Assembly: GCA_964035015.1 (NCBI GenBank)
Contig: CAXIUP010000107.1
Location: 245,001-309,000, forward strand
DNA length: 64,000 nt
Direction of reading: 5' to 3'
From: Corallium rubrum
Lineage: Eukaryota; Cnidaria; Anthozoa; Scleralcyonacea; Coralliidae
Shown here: one piece after another, positions 42,746 to 51,555 of the stretch
How positions within the stretch are numbered: the first letter of the stretch is position 1
How the letters are laid out: the number at the start of each line of letters is the position of its first letter
Translations under genes and position numbers: made by a program
Notes under the pieces: generated by a model
The model's input: only the letters and a program-made list of their open reading frames with translations
What the model was told of the DNA's origin: nothing
The model's database searches: none

Positions 42746-44054
42746 ACCGTTTTGTAATCTCTGTCTGAAGTATAATGTATCTGTTCCATCCTTTAACTGA
42801 AAAACGGTGGATCTGTCTAGTATCTCTTGTATTTTTTGGATCCAGATTAACTACCACTCTTTCAAGTTGATCGTTTATATTTGCTTTGTTTTTTTGCTGT
42901 AACATTTTTTAGTCTATCCATTACATCTTGATACCTACTTTCGTTAAGTATGCTTCCATTATCATGCAATGACTCGTTGAGCGCATTGTATAAACCTTCA
43001 TCAATATTGTCGAATTTGGTGTTGTCATTAGGAACGAATTCAGGGGCGGATACAGGGGGGGGTGACTGGGTGACTAGTCACCCCCCTTCCCTGCCCCAAC
43101 CAATACAGGATTATACAGCGATGCACTGGCAGCTGTTTATACAAATCACAACAGTTACTCGTGTGTAAAATGTGCATAAATTATATTGTATAACAATGCT
43201 TATTGATACAGGCCGTAGCTATGGCCTCTCCTTTGCAATAAGATTGGACATCATGATACGCTAATATCTTGTAAATTTGAAACCCCAATTTTAAAACAGT
43301 AAGAATCACGATTATATAGACGTATTGTATACAATCTCAATCTGAAATCTGAATATACATAGTAATTTTGGAACATAAACGTATAAAACATATCCCCATG
43401 AGTCCACGACAATGACGACATATGGTGTATTCATATATTTGGGTATCTTGTTTGGTAATTTATATCCTTCAAAACTCTTTCAAATCCCCCTCAAAATGCA
43501 GGAAATGCTATTATAGAGACTCTAAAATTCAAATTTTTTCTGGGGGAACATACCCCCCGGACCCCCCTGAAAGTTTGTCGCATCTTCGGCGCCACCCTGC
43601 CCCCACGTAGTAAGTATTGCCTGGTTTTGCCCCCCCCCCCCCCCCCCGCACCCTTGTTAAATATTCTGAAAGAAACAACTGAGCACCTTATAGTCACCCC
43701 CTTGCAAAAATCCTGTATCTGCCACTGGAATTTAACACCCGGTGTTCCTATAGCAGAACCGCTAGCGCCTTCAATATTCACTGTTTTCCCATCACTGCTA
43801 TCCATGAATGAGGTCTCAGTCTGATCATAACGCCTATCCCTTTCAAGTTCGATACTCTCAAGTATTTCATCATAAATATCGTACTTCACTCTCACTTCTT
43901 CAGGTGTGTCGTCATTGTCTCCATAGGTTTTGTATAATCTGTTTCTTTTCTCAGAGATTTCATTAAAATAGTCATTGAGTTGATCGTTACTGTAGTTTTC
44001 TAATTTATTAACATCGAAGTCCCCCATTTCATATTCGTCGAAACCTTCAGCCAT
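42746..44054 (-). pseudogene. Polinton virion-cluster protein interrupted by a hAT-like MITE
   Basis: The N part from 44,054 (EGFDEYEMGDFDVNKLENYS) is acidic with a long helix (DEILESIELERDRRYDQ). It runs into inserted DNA at 43,727 and resumes at 43,040 (VPNDNTKFDNIDEGLYNALN). A frame shift in an A run near 42,890 precedes the end. The family is not named. The reading frame on both sides of the insertion is compatible, so the gene was open before insertion. Confidence 0.5.
43041..43727. mobile_element. hAT-like MITE inserted in a Polinton gene
   Basis: The ends CAGGGGCGGATACAGG (43,041) and CCTGTATCTGCCACTG (to 43,727) are inverted; GAATT is repeated at both flanks (43,036-43,040; 43,728-43,732). 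The interior is GC-skewed with G8 and C17 runs and no transposase. CAGGGGCGGATCCAGG-type ends are typical of non-autonomous hAT elements, though the visible TSD is 5 rather than 8 bp. Confidence 0.7.
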
Positions 44055-44071
44055 TTATACATTAACCTATA

Positions 44072-44590
44072 TTTTGTATATCACTGTCGCGTATCCAGCT
44101 GTTATGCTTACTATCATAGCCAAGCCATTTAACAAGTGCCATCTTCTCACCTTTCACTTTTTTCCTCTTCAGTATTTTCTCCACGTTGAACACATCATCT
44201 TTCTTATCAAACACACTTAACTCCTCTTCATAAAACTTCCCAATGATTGGCTCTCCCTATCTCATAAACATTAGGATCGCCGCGGATTACCCTACTTACA
44301 TTGAACAGTTCCTCTGTGAAGTTAGCCTCATACCCTTTCGTAAATGTGGATTTATACTTTGAGATTCTAACAGTGTCACCATCTTTAAATTTAGGCAGTG
44401 GAAGGTCTGCATAATGATGACCAAAGTAAGGTGGTCCATACTTCGCCCTCATTCTTCTCACTAACACTGGCTGGCTTCATTAGGGTATTATGATGCTTAG
44501 TACTATTGTAATTATCTACAAGATAACCAGTTGATGGGTTGTAGTATATATCCCTCAACCCTTGTTTTAATTCTATATCATCATACATAT
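44072..44590 (-). pseudogene. Polinton integrase with deleted catalytic core, chromodomain kept
   Basis: The N tip IELKQGLRDIYYNPSTGYL is followed directly by the post-catalytic part (NYNSTKHHNTLMKP), the SH3-like DNA-binding domain (GDTVRISKYKSTFTKGYEAN), and, after a frame shift near 44,262, a chromodomain (FNVEKILKRKKV ... ALVKWLGYDSKHNSW). The whole rve core with its DDE residues is missing. A second shift lies near 44,465. It is the C-terminal arm of a Polinton integrase, probably used for chromatin targeting; it cannot catalyse integration. Confidence 0.8.
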
Positions 44591-45268
44591 AAGTTACAAT
44601 GTAAAGTTCCAATAGGCTGCTACCGTAATTATTTAACGGTTTTCCATCCTGGTCTGTAATGGAATCCATCATGGAATTCCAATTGGTTGAGAAGTCCCTT
44701 GTTTATGCTAACCCTTGATTCAATGTCTCTGAAACTCTGAGTTGAGCCAAAAAGAGATTGACTACTTGTGCATGGTAGATTCACCAGAGCATCACTCTTT
44801 TTTCCATTTTCAATATTAAGTGACTGGTCTATAATATTACATGTGACCCTCAGGTACTTCAACCCATTATTCACATTTATAGTATCGCTTTTAGTACTAC
44901 TTATCAGGCAGAAATATACGGGTTCTGAATCCGAGAAGTCGTGCTAGGTTAGCGTGTAGGACTAGTGTTGTACTAGAGTCGAGGGTCATTGTGCATTTAG
45001 CTTCTGGTTTATGTAAAAGCAGTTCAACACCAATATTGCTTTCAAGAACCCTTTTAAAGTCTTGGAAATTCTAATAGCCATCACCAAGGAATTTGTTAAA
45101 CCTTTTGTTGAAAACATAGTAATTGCCTCTAGTATTGGACACGTTGTACATCTCCCACATTACATAAGCCTTAAGTAGGATATGGGGATTATCCGTATTA
45201 GTCAGTATACTTTCCTGCAGATCCACTACCTTTGATGAGCCACTTATCAAGATGCTTAGCTTTCTCAT
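44586..45268 (-). pseudogene. Polinton penton-like minor capsid protein, broken
   Basis: Starts MRKLSILISGSSKVV. An in-frame TAG follows GDGY at about 45,071. The next part reads NFQDFKRVLES, then LARLLGF; a frame break near 44,920 is followed by LKYLRVTCNIIDQSLNIENG, and, after another shift near 44,680, by ITDQDGKPLNNYGSSLLELYI. The last strand ('F.I.D..G..L...GS.L.L.L') and the 'L.V.C.IID....NG...D.L...P' block match Polinton penton proteins. It overlaps the integrase start and diverges from the plus-strand genes, 20 bp away. Confidence 0.6.
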
Positions 45269-45289
45269 TATATTATAGGTTATGTTATA

Positions 45290-46799
45290 ATGGATTACTA
45301 TTATGGTAAGAATTATGAAAAGGCTATGGAGAACATTAAGAAGAAGGGTGTAGAGTTACTTAAAAAATACCCGAGAGCAACACTTAGCAAATTCAGTTTC
45401 AATACAACAGTAAACAAGGATGGGGAAATAGAATCAACTAGCGTATGGTTTAAAAATAATGATATATTATCAACAAATATTACTTCATCCACTTTTAAGG
45501 AGGACAAGAAAATGTGGATATGGCTGCACAACTATAAGAGGCCACCTCAAAGGTTAGTGAGGACACAGACTCATCCCCCACTATTAGGCCAGTGAAGAGG
45601 AATTTCCCAAAAATGTGGTCCATCATATCAATGCCCCTCATGTCACTACCATCAGGACGAAAACACAATTCAGGTTATGGTGACTATTACGATGGATTTT
45701 CTGTTGACTATGTTTTAGACTACCCTATAAACAGCTTTAGGATATATGTAAACAATAAGGCCTATTTCAACAGTGGTCTACCCTCCTTGGATATAACAAC
45801 AAAAGAGAATGCCCTATGGGATGTAGAAGAATCCTACTACAGAAGTCTGATAGGCACCTTGCTCGCTACTTACGCATGTGGGATATCCAAGCAACATCTA
45901 ACTTTTTCAGATGATTTCCCCAAGCAGATAACAAGCTTAATAAGATTCCATTTGTATTTCACTGTCAGAAGAATAATGAAAATGTCCCCATCAGATATCA
46001 ATAACATCATAGTGAAATTCTCAATACTCGAAAGGTTGAAGGGACATACTCCAAAGTGGACATGGCAGGAAGTAGAAAACACAGAAGACCCGAAACAGAG
46101 TGATAAAAATTGGACAGGTGCTGTTAAAATCCGTGACAGGGAAAATGACTACAAAAAGTTTATACCAGTCACATCCCGTGGCCTATTACGCTCAGGCAGT
46201 GAATTAATCGACAACTCCATAGAAGCATACATCTACACTATCCTAGGTGCCTAGGCTAAAACCCGCCAATCTATATACGGAGACAGAGCATCAGCACTTG
46301 AGAGCCAAAAATTTTCCGCAGACTGGTAGAAGACAGTACTATAAACTACGACACAGCAACATGGATCAACAACATGAACAAAGCAGTAAAGGACACAAAT
46401 GTCACTCTGAACATGGCTGTATCCCCATCACTGTGGCTAGTACCATCTGACATGATAATTCTGAAGAACCCTATAGCAGGATACAATAATCTACTAAAGA
46501 CCGCTAACCCATCTGTGAACTTTGGCATCAACAGTAAAGTTAATTTTCAGGCCCATAGTCTATCCCACCCAAGAAAAGTACATAGTGAAGTCGCCCCTCA
46601 TCTTAATAGTCTAGAGTCACCCCCTGTAGAACATCCTACTACAATAGTCAGAAACCCTTCAAAAGCCCATAATAAAGGTGACTCTAGTGACTTCCATCCA
46701 ATCCCCACAGCAAAAGGGGATAACCAACTCCTCACCACTGGGCTTATACTAGGTGTCAGCCTTTTAGGTGGTTACTTAATAAGCAGATATATCCTATGA
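45290..46799 (+). pseudogene. Large Polinton protein with C-terminal membrane anchor, broken
   Basis: Three frames make one protein of about 500 residues. 45,290-45,595 is a Lys/Tyr-rich start and beta-rich region. 45,592-46,254 has FRIYVNNKAYFNSGLP and a helical C part. After a stop and shift near 46,340 the third frame runs TWINNMNKAVKDTN through a Pro-rich stretch to a final membrane segment LILGVSLLGGYLISRYIL. Polintons often carry such anchored virion proteins; family not identified. Confidence 0.45.
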
Positions 46800-46800
46800 T

Positions 46801-47457
46801 ATGAGTGTATTTACAGGATACCCAGAAGAAGAATATCTCCCAAAGGAAGGACCATTTGATTTCGGTGGGAAGCAGCTTAAAAATGTAGCAACACCCACGC
46901 ATAAAGACGATGCAGAAACACTCGGCTACCTGAATAGAGGCTGAGTTGCCTACACAATCTATTGGCACTTTTCCTCCAATGGCGGTGCACCATCAGCTCC
47001 TAAAGAAAATTGGGCACTACCATTTGCCGCTGTAAAGAGGGACTCTATAATGAGAATCATAACCCACTCATTTGATAATGATGGAGTTGTTCTTGATAAT
47101 GTAAACATACATTTCTATCTAGATTACTTTGACACCGCAGGGGGAAAACAGAAGGACTTAGGGACCTTAACATATGCAAAATCTTATAGAGCACCAAACC
47201 TTATGAGCACAACCCTTGTCAATCATGATTTCAACCTAGCAGACTACTTCACTACCAATGATCTATCACCAATAGCTGGCTACCTATCAGTAGATAAGCC
47301 AACTGACCTAACAGCTGGTAATGAGTCAATAGTAGCAGACCACTTCACTACCAATGATCTATCACCAATAGCTGGCTACCTATCAGTAGATAAGCCAACT
47401 GACCTAACAGCTGGTAATGAGTCAATAGTCTGTGCATCAGTATATAATAAAAGATAA
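46801..47457 (+). pseudogene. Fibre-like protein with 96-bp internal duplication
   Basis: From the ATG at 46,801 the frame encodes 'LKNVATPTHKDDAETLGYLN', a segment resembling tail-fibre/collar sequences ('NVA.PT...DAATKGYVD'). An in-frame TGA follows after NRG, then a beta-rich domain (GAPSAPKENWALPFAAVKRD; 'VNIHFYLDYFD'). A tandem duplication of exactly 96 bp (47,242-47,337 and 47,338-47,433) repeats 32 residues including DLSPIAGYLSVDKPT. Attachment function is inference from the phage-like motif. Confidence 0.45.
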
Positions 47458-47460
47458 ACT

Positions 47461-47950
47461 ATGAACAGGAAGAAAACTATTACCTATGTCACACCTGGTT
47501 TTACTGATGATGAGTTGGCCCTCCTTAACAACTTGCAGGAAATCAACAAAATGAAAATGCACTGTTATAGGATGCTGGCAAAGAAATACAGGCTTATCCA
47601 ACTACTGGTAACAATGGGTTCTATAGTCCTGACCACATCTGGTGTTATAGTCGGATCTATCACCATCAACCCAATACCCATAGCAGTCTTATCTGGTGTT
47701 GGCCTAGTCTTACAAAGTTTTCTACAGAAGAGTAGTATAGTGGAGAAGAATGGTTGTAGGGAAGCATATAAACTCTACAGAGAGATAACAGACAGGATAA
47801 CCCATATACTTACAGGGTACAGAGGCATATAACCATGACGTCCTAACAAGTGACATAAATCTCATTTATGGGATAGTTGCTGGATCAGATGCAGTACCAA
47901 TTAATGGCATTAGTGAAAAATACTACAGGAAATATATAAAAAATATATAG
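47461..47950 (+). pseudogene. Polinton two-TM protein
   Basis: 47,461-47,832 encodes a helical N part (LLNNLQEINKMKMHCYRMLA), two hydrophobic segments (LLVTMGSIVLTTSGVIVG and NPIPIAVLSGVGLVL) and a charged helix. After a shift near 47,815 the frame continues AYNHDVLTSDINLIYG... to about 47,950. This topology recurs in invertebrate Polintons. It starts 4 bp after the stop of the fibre-like gene. Function unknown. Confidence 0.55.
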
Positions 47951-47962
47951 ATAGATAGATGT

Positions 47963-48702
47963 ATGGAAGAATATGAAATGAAACCGACAGATCCTCCAGC
48001 AGAAGAAGATGAAAACCCAACAGATTTTGGTGGTAGGGAAGGGACTGGTTTTAATGAGGGTGTCTGGAGAAAGTCTTTAGGGTATGGCAATCCTGATGTT
48101 ATAGATGGTCCTGTTGTAACTGTCTCAGATGCTAGAACTATAAGAAGAAGAAGAAGAAGACTCGCCCATAGAGATTGTAAGGATTTTTTTACTAATATTC
48201 TGGACCTAGAACCCCAATGCTCTGACGCATCAATTGTTGACTACTTAACTGATACCTGGAACTTTTCTATCAGAGGGCAGTATATTGCGTTTGGTCAGGA
48301 AATTAACTACACTGTGAAATACCTTGAGGGTGAGTTTAAATCCAATAGACTTACTGAAGATGAGATTGACCTACTTAGGGATGGTATTAGAGAGTAATAT
48401 GATGAATGGCCTGAAGCTAACCTACGTAGGGTCCTAAAGAAAGCTGGTATCGCAACTGCTATTGGTCTAGGGTAATTGCTATAGTAGCTGGTCTGAGTAT
48501 TGGTCTAACTAGGAAGGGATCTGATGTTGTCCAGCAGGTTAAGCAATGGGGAAAGCTACATCCATCTAAGAAGAACACCACTATACCATGGACAGACATA
48601 GAGAAGGCCGGTGGTAAGGCTGTTATTCTCACTGGGGAATATCTGGTCGTCATCATGGCTGGTGGTGGTTATCTACTATGGGAAAAGCGTCGGTCTACAT
48701 AG
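47963..48702 (+). pseudogene. Polinton protein with Arg-rich patch and C-terminal membrane segments
   Basis: The first frame (47,963-48,397) has an acidic start, an Arg run (TIRRRRRRLAHRDCKDFF) and an alpha-helical end. An in-frame TAA at 48,395 is followed by YDEWPEANLRRVLKKAG. After a shift near 48,470 a hydrophobic part VIAIVAGLSIGLTRKG and a final segment GEYLVVIMAGGGYLLWEK end at 48,702. It is one broken gene; no family recognised. Confidence 0.45.
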
Positions 48703-48770
48703 GTCATCTATAGTCATCTACATATGTCATCTATAGTCATCTACATAGGTCATCTTATATAGACTACTGT
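48700..48770 (+). repeat. GTCATCTATA/GTCATCTACATA short direct repeats
   Basis: Five tandem units of 11-12 bp (GTCATCTAYATA) lie between two membrane-protein genes; possibly part of a promoter or slippage product. Confidence 0.7.
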
Positions 48771-48771
48771 A

Positions 48772-49059
48772 TGGAAGAAAAAAATAACTACTGAAGTGAA
48801 ACCTAAAGATCCAAAGCGGGTTGAAGCAGGGAAAAAACTGGCAGCACTATCAAAAGCAGCCAGAGAAAGAAAGAAGCCGATGGTAGAAGCGCCCATGATG
48901 AAATACACTACTGTTACATTAGTAGGTGTGGTAGGTTTGGCAGTGGCTATAGGATCCCTATGGTTCACATATAAAACATATTCAAAGGCCCCTGAGCAGA
49001 CCAGTAGCAGTCAACCACTAATGACAGTAGCCCCAGGTAATCTGGAAAACCTAGATTAA
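48772..49059 (+). pseudogene. Polinton single-TM protein (KDPKRVEAGKKLA family)
   Basis: The ATG near 48,772 is followed after a shift in an A run (48,780) by KPKDPKRVEAGKKLAALSKA, a basic helix, then a membrane segment (TTVTLVGVVGLAVAIGSLWF) and a polar tail. The 'KDPKRVEAGK.LA' start is a recurrent Polinton small-protein signature as I remember it. It is next to other TM genes in one plus-strand unit. Confidence 0.5.
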
Positions 49060-49077
49060 TACTATATAACCTACTCT

Positions 49078-49296
49078 ATGGAGAAGAAAGTTGCCAATAG
49101 TGTTTATGAATCTTTACTGATCACCTTAGGAGCAGTTGGTATTTCAATGGCCAGTAAGAAAATCATAGGAGAACCACTGAGTACACCAGAGTCACTGAAG
49201 GGTACGGCTAAATTAGTAGTAGCTGTTGCAACCAGTAGTTACCTGGTTAATTATCTACAAGTAGATCTACCAATAAATCCATTTAAATCCACTTAA
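49078..49296 (+). CDS. Polinton small membrane protein
   Basis: 72 residues, intact: a hydrophobic segment (LLITLGAVGISMASKKI) and a second weaker one (AKLVVAVATSSYLVNYL). It lies 18 bp after the preceding gene and 2 bp before the next ATG. Function unknown. Confidence 0.5.
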   Translation: MEKKVANSVYESLLITLGAVGISMASKKIIGEPLSTPESLKGTAKLVVAVATSSYLVNYLQVDLPINPFKST

Positions 49297-49298
49297 GT

Positions 49299-49723
49299 AT
49301 GTATATGGCTAGTGCATTAGTAGGTGGAGCAATTCAGACGACTTTTGCTGCTATATCATTTGCAGGTGCAGGGTTCTTATTTAGTAAAATAAATTATAAC
49401 GGATATGAGACAGAGATAAAGCGACATAACCACGCATTGAAAGCATTAACAAGAAGGAGTTATTTTATGAAAAAGAAATAAGGCGTAAGGACAAATTACA
49501 ACAACTGAGGATGCAACTGAGTGATGCTAACAATGACAACCAGACTAATAAGGCATTAGACCTATTAAGCAGAATAAACACACTAGAGAATACATCTGAT
49601 AAAATACCACAATTGAGTAACTTCTATACACCCTCTGAGGAAATGCAAAAGTATCAGTCTATCATTGTGGGAATAATTGGGTTAGGCATTGGGTTTCCGG
49701 TGGAAAGATTTTTTCTACGGTAA
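49299..49723 (+). pseudogene. Polinton membrane-anchored coiled-coil protein
   Basis: The N part has ASALVGGAIQTTFAAISFAG (membrane segment), then YETEIKRHNHALKALT. A shift near 49,455 leads into a long charged helix and QLSDANNDNQTNKALDLL, ending with another hydrophobic stretch (IIVGIIGLGIGFPVERF). It matches a common Polinton type ('ASALIGGA...KRHD.A...L.KA...') known from memory. Broken by one frameshift. Confidence 0.5.
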
Positions 49724-49727
49724 TAAC

Positions 49728-49880
49728 ATGTCTGACCATGATCCCTGGTGTGATGGCTATTTAGCCCTTGATTGGAGAGGGGGGCACACTTGTATGAAAT
49801 GTGGTCATATGGGGGAAGTGGCTTATGTCCAAGAGTATGACCCTGAAGCATATAGGAAAAAAAGAACACAAAAGAAATAA
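49728..49880 (+). CDS. 50-residue zinc-ribbon-like protein
   Basis: The ATG at 49,728 overlaps nothing and the frame is intact: SDHDPWCDGYLALDWRGGHT, then CMKCGHMGEV and a basic tail (AYRKKRTQKK). The Cys pair CxxC and an upstream Cys suggest a small metal-binding ribbon. Family unknown. Confidence 0.45.
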   Translation: MSDHDPWCDGYLALDWRGGHTCMKCGHMGEVAYVQEYDPEAYRKKRTQKK

Positions 49881-50151
49881 GTGGTTTGCTAAAAAATTAT
49901 TCACTGTTGTTAATTATGATTTTATAGAACCATTAGTATATGACTTTATACAAGTGATTAATTTATTATCTGAAAGAAATCTTATAAGGAGAAATGTTAG
50001 GAAATATGGGTATTACATAATACGTCTGGCCAGCAGAAGGGGTATTGTATTATTAGGTCCAGTCAATAATATTAAGCAGAAGGTTTTTGACAATAACTTT
50101 TTCGGTCTTTATCAGGAGTTGGGATGGTCTGATGACTGTCAGTGTCCCTAA
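49881..50151 (+). CDS. Hypothetical Polinton ORF
   Basis: The open frame 49,801-50,151 includes a protein-like C part (FIEPLVYDFIQVINLLSERN, NIKQKVFDNNFFGLYQELGW). A start codon is not clear, because the N part overlaps the zinc-ribbon ORF. It is convergent with the nuclease gene, with stops 2 bp apart. Confidence 0.35.
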
Positions 50152-50153
50152 TA

Positions 50154-50978
50154 TCAGGAGTGGCTTACGGCAATATGATTATCTAGACATTTTCCATACT
50201 TATAGAACTTTTTATATTTCTGACAGGACAACGCTACTGAATCCAGGTAGTTGGAGATTGTTTGTCTTACTTCTTTAAAACTTTCACTTACTATCACCAG
50301 ATATCCACTTTCTTCTGATAGGTACTTATGCCACTTTTTCTGCTTAGGTGATATGACGCCATTGCCATTGGGCTTCTTCATCTCCACTGCTAGACCATTG
50401 TAGTCCCTCACTGCTAGGGGGATTACTATATCAGGCTGACCACCAGTATAGCCCTTAGACCAAGCATCCCATCTTTTGCCTTTTGTAGTTTGGTACTCCC
50501 CCAGACCAGGTATCATTTTTACTTTACTGTAGTATAGCCTAACGAACTTGACAACATAGTGCAGGTCAGTCTCATTCAAGAGAATTTGTCTGTCCAATTG
50601 TGATGCCTTCCTGAGGGTTGGTAGGACTTCTGTAAAAACCCATGTCTTAAACCTCTGGGCGATTGGCAACTTACTAGAGAATATCAGTCTGTATAAGCCA
50701 GCTTTGTTAATATATCCCACCTGACGTCTCTGAGCTGTGTTTCCATTTTGGCAATGCAGGTTGCTTACATACCTTTTTTCATCCTGGGGAACTTTTTTAG
50801 CTATTGTAACCCTTGGGAATTTATACCCCAAAATGAGAGCGACTTCTGATCCCTTAAACCACATTAATGAATTATTGTGCATCATCGCTGAAATATATTT
50901 ATCCTGAAATTTAGAAACAAGAATATGATCTTCAGACATAAACCTATGGTTAGGAATAATGCTTAAATATAAACACAC
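50154..50978 (-). CDS. BRO-N / VRR-NUC fusion protein
   Basis: This intact gene has two domains. Residues about 14-125 form a BRO-N domain: LMWFKGSEVALILGYKFPRV, 'INKAGLYRLIFSSKLPIAQR', FKTWVFTEVLPTLRKA. Residues about 165-260 form a VRR-NUC-type PD-(D/E)xK nuclease: GKRWDAWSKGYTGGQPDIVI, 'YNGLAVEMKKPNG', SPKQKKWHKYLSEESGYLVI. PD, ExK and the following Gln are in place. BRO-N binds DNA in large DNA viruses; VRR-NUC cleaves DNA structures. An alternative ATG at 50,939 (MSEDHIL) is the better start. It is oriented opposite to its neighbours. Confidence 0.8.
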   Translation of the reverse strand: MCLYLSIIPNHRFMSEDHILVSKFQDKYISAMMHNNSLMWFKGSEVALILGYKFPRVTIAKKVPQDEKRYVSNLHCQNGNTAQRRQVGYINKAGLYRLIFSSKLPIAQRFKTWVFTEVLPTLRKASQLDRQILLNETDLHYVVKFVRLYYSKVKMIPGLGEYQTTKGKRWDAWSKGYTGGQPDIVIPLAVRDYNGLAVEMKKPNGNGVISPKQKKWHKYLSEESGYLVIVSESFKEVRQTISNYLDSVALSCQKYKKFYKYGKCLDNHIAVSHS

Positions 50979-51007
50979 CTATTTTCTAAAAATCCTATAG
51001 CTGTATT

Positions 51008-51555
51008 ATGGGGAAATCTACTTTACTAGCTAAAGAAAAAATCCTATAAGAAATATGGAGAAATCTGCTCTGACCCTTAAAGAAAAAAATCCTATAAGAA
51101 ATATGGGGAAATCTACTTTACTAGTTAAAGAAAAAAATCCTATAAGAAATATGGAGAAATCTGCTCTGACCCTTAAAGAAAAAAATCCTATAAGAAATAT
51201 GGGGAAATCTACTTTACTAGTTAAAGAAAAAAAATCCTATAAGAAATATGGAGAAATCTGCTCTGACCCTTAAAGAAAAAAATCCTATAAGAAATATGGG
51301 GAAATCTACTTTACTAGTTAAAGAAAAAAATCCTATAAGAAATATGGAGAAATCTGCTCTGACCCTTAAAGAAAAAAATCCTATAAGAAATATGGGGAAA
51401 TCTACTTTACTAGTTAAAGAAAAAAAATCCTGTAAGAAATATGGAGAAATCTGCTCTGACCCTTAAAGAAAAAAATCCTATAAGAAATATGGGGAAATCT
51501 ACCTTACTAGTTAAAGAAAAAAATCCTATAAGAAATATGGAGAAATCTGCTGTCA
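51008..51555 (+). repeat. Higher-order tandem repeat at the PolB 5' end
   Basis: Monomers of 48 bp alternate between type A (ATGGAGAAATCTGCTCTGAC) and type B (ATGGGGAAATCTACTTTACT). Four monomers plus one extra A make a 193-bp unit, seen from the ATGs at 51,055, 51,248 and 51,441. Each monomer starts with ATG and encodes 16 residues; the extra A breaks the frame once per unit. It lies upstream of and in frame with the PolB ORF. Confidence 0.9.

Noticed and set aside
43491-43824. Gly-rich and Pro-rich ORFs inside 43,041-43,727
   Set aside because: They cross C/G homopolymers of the hAT-like MITE.
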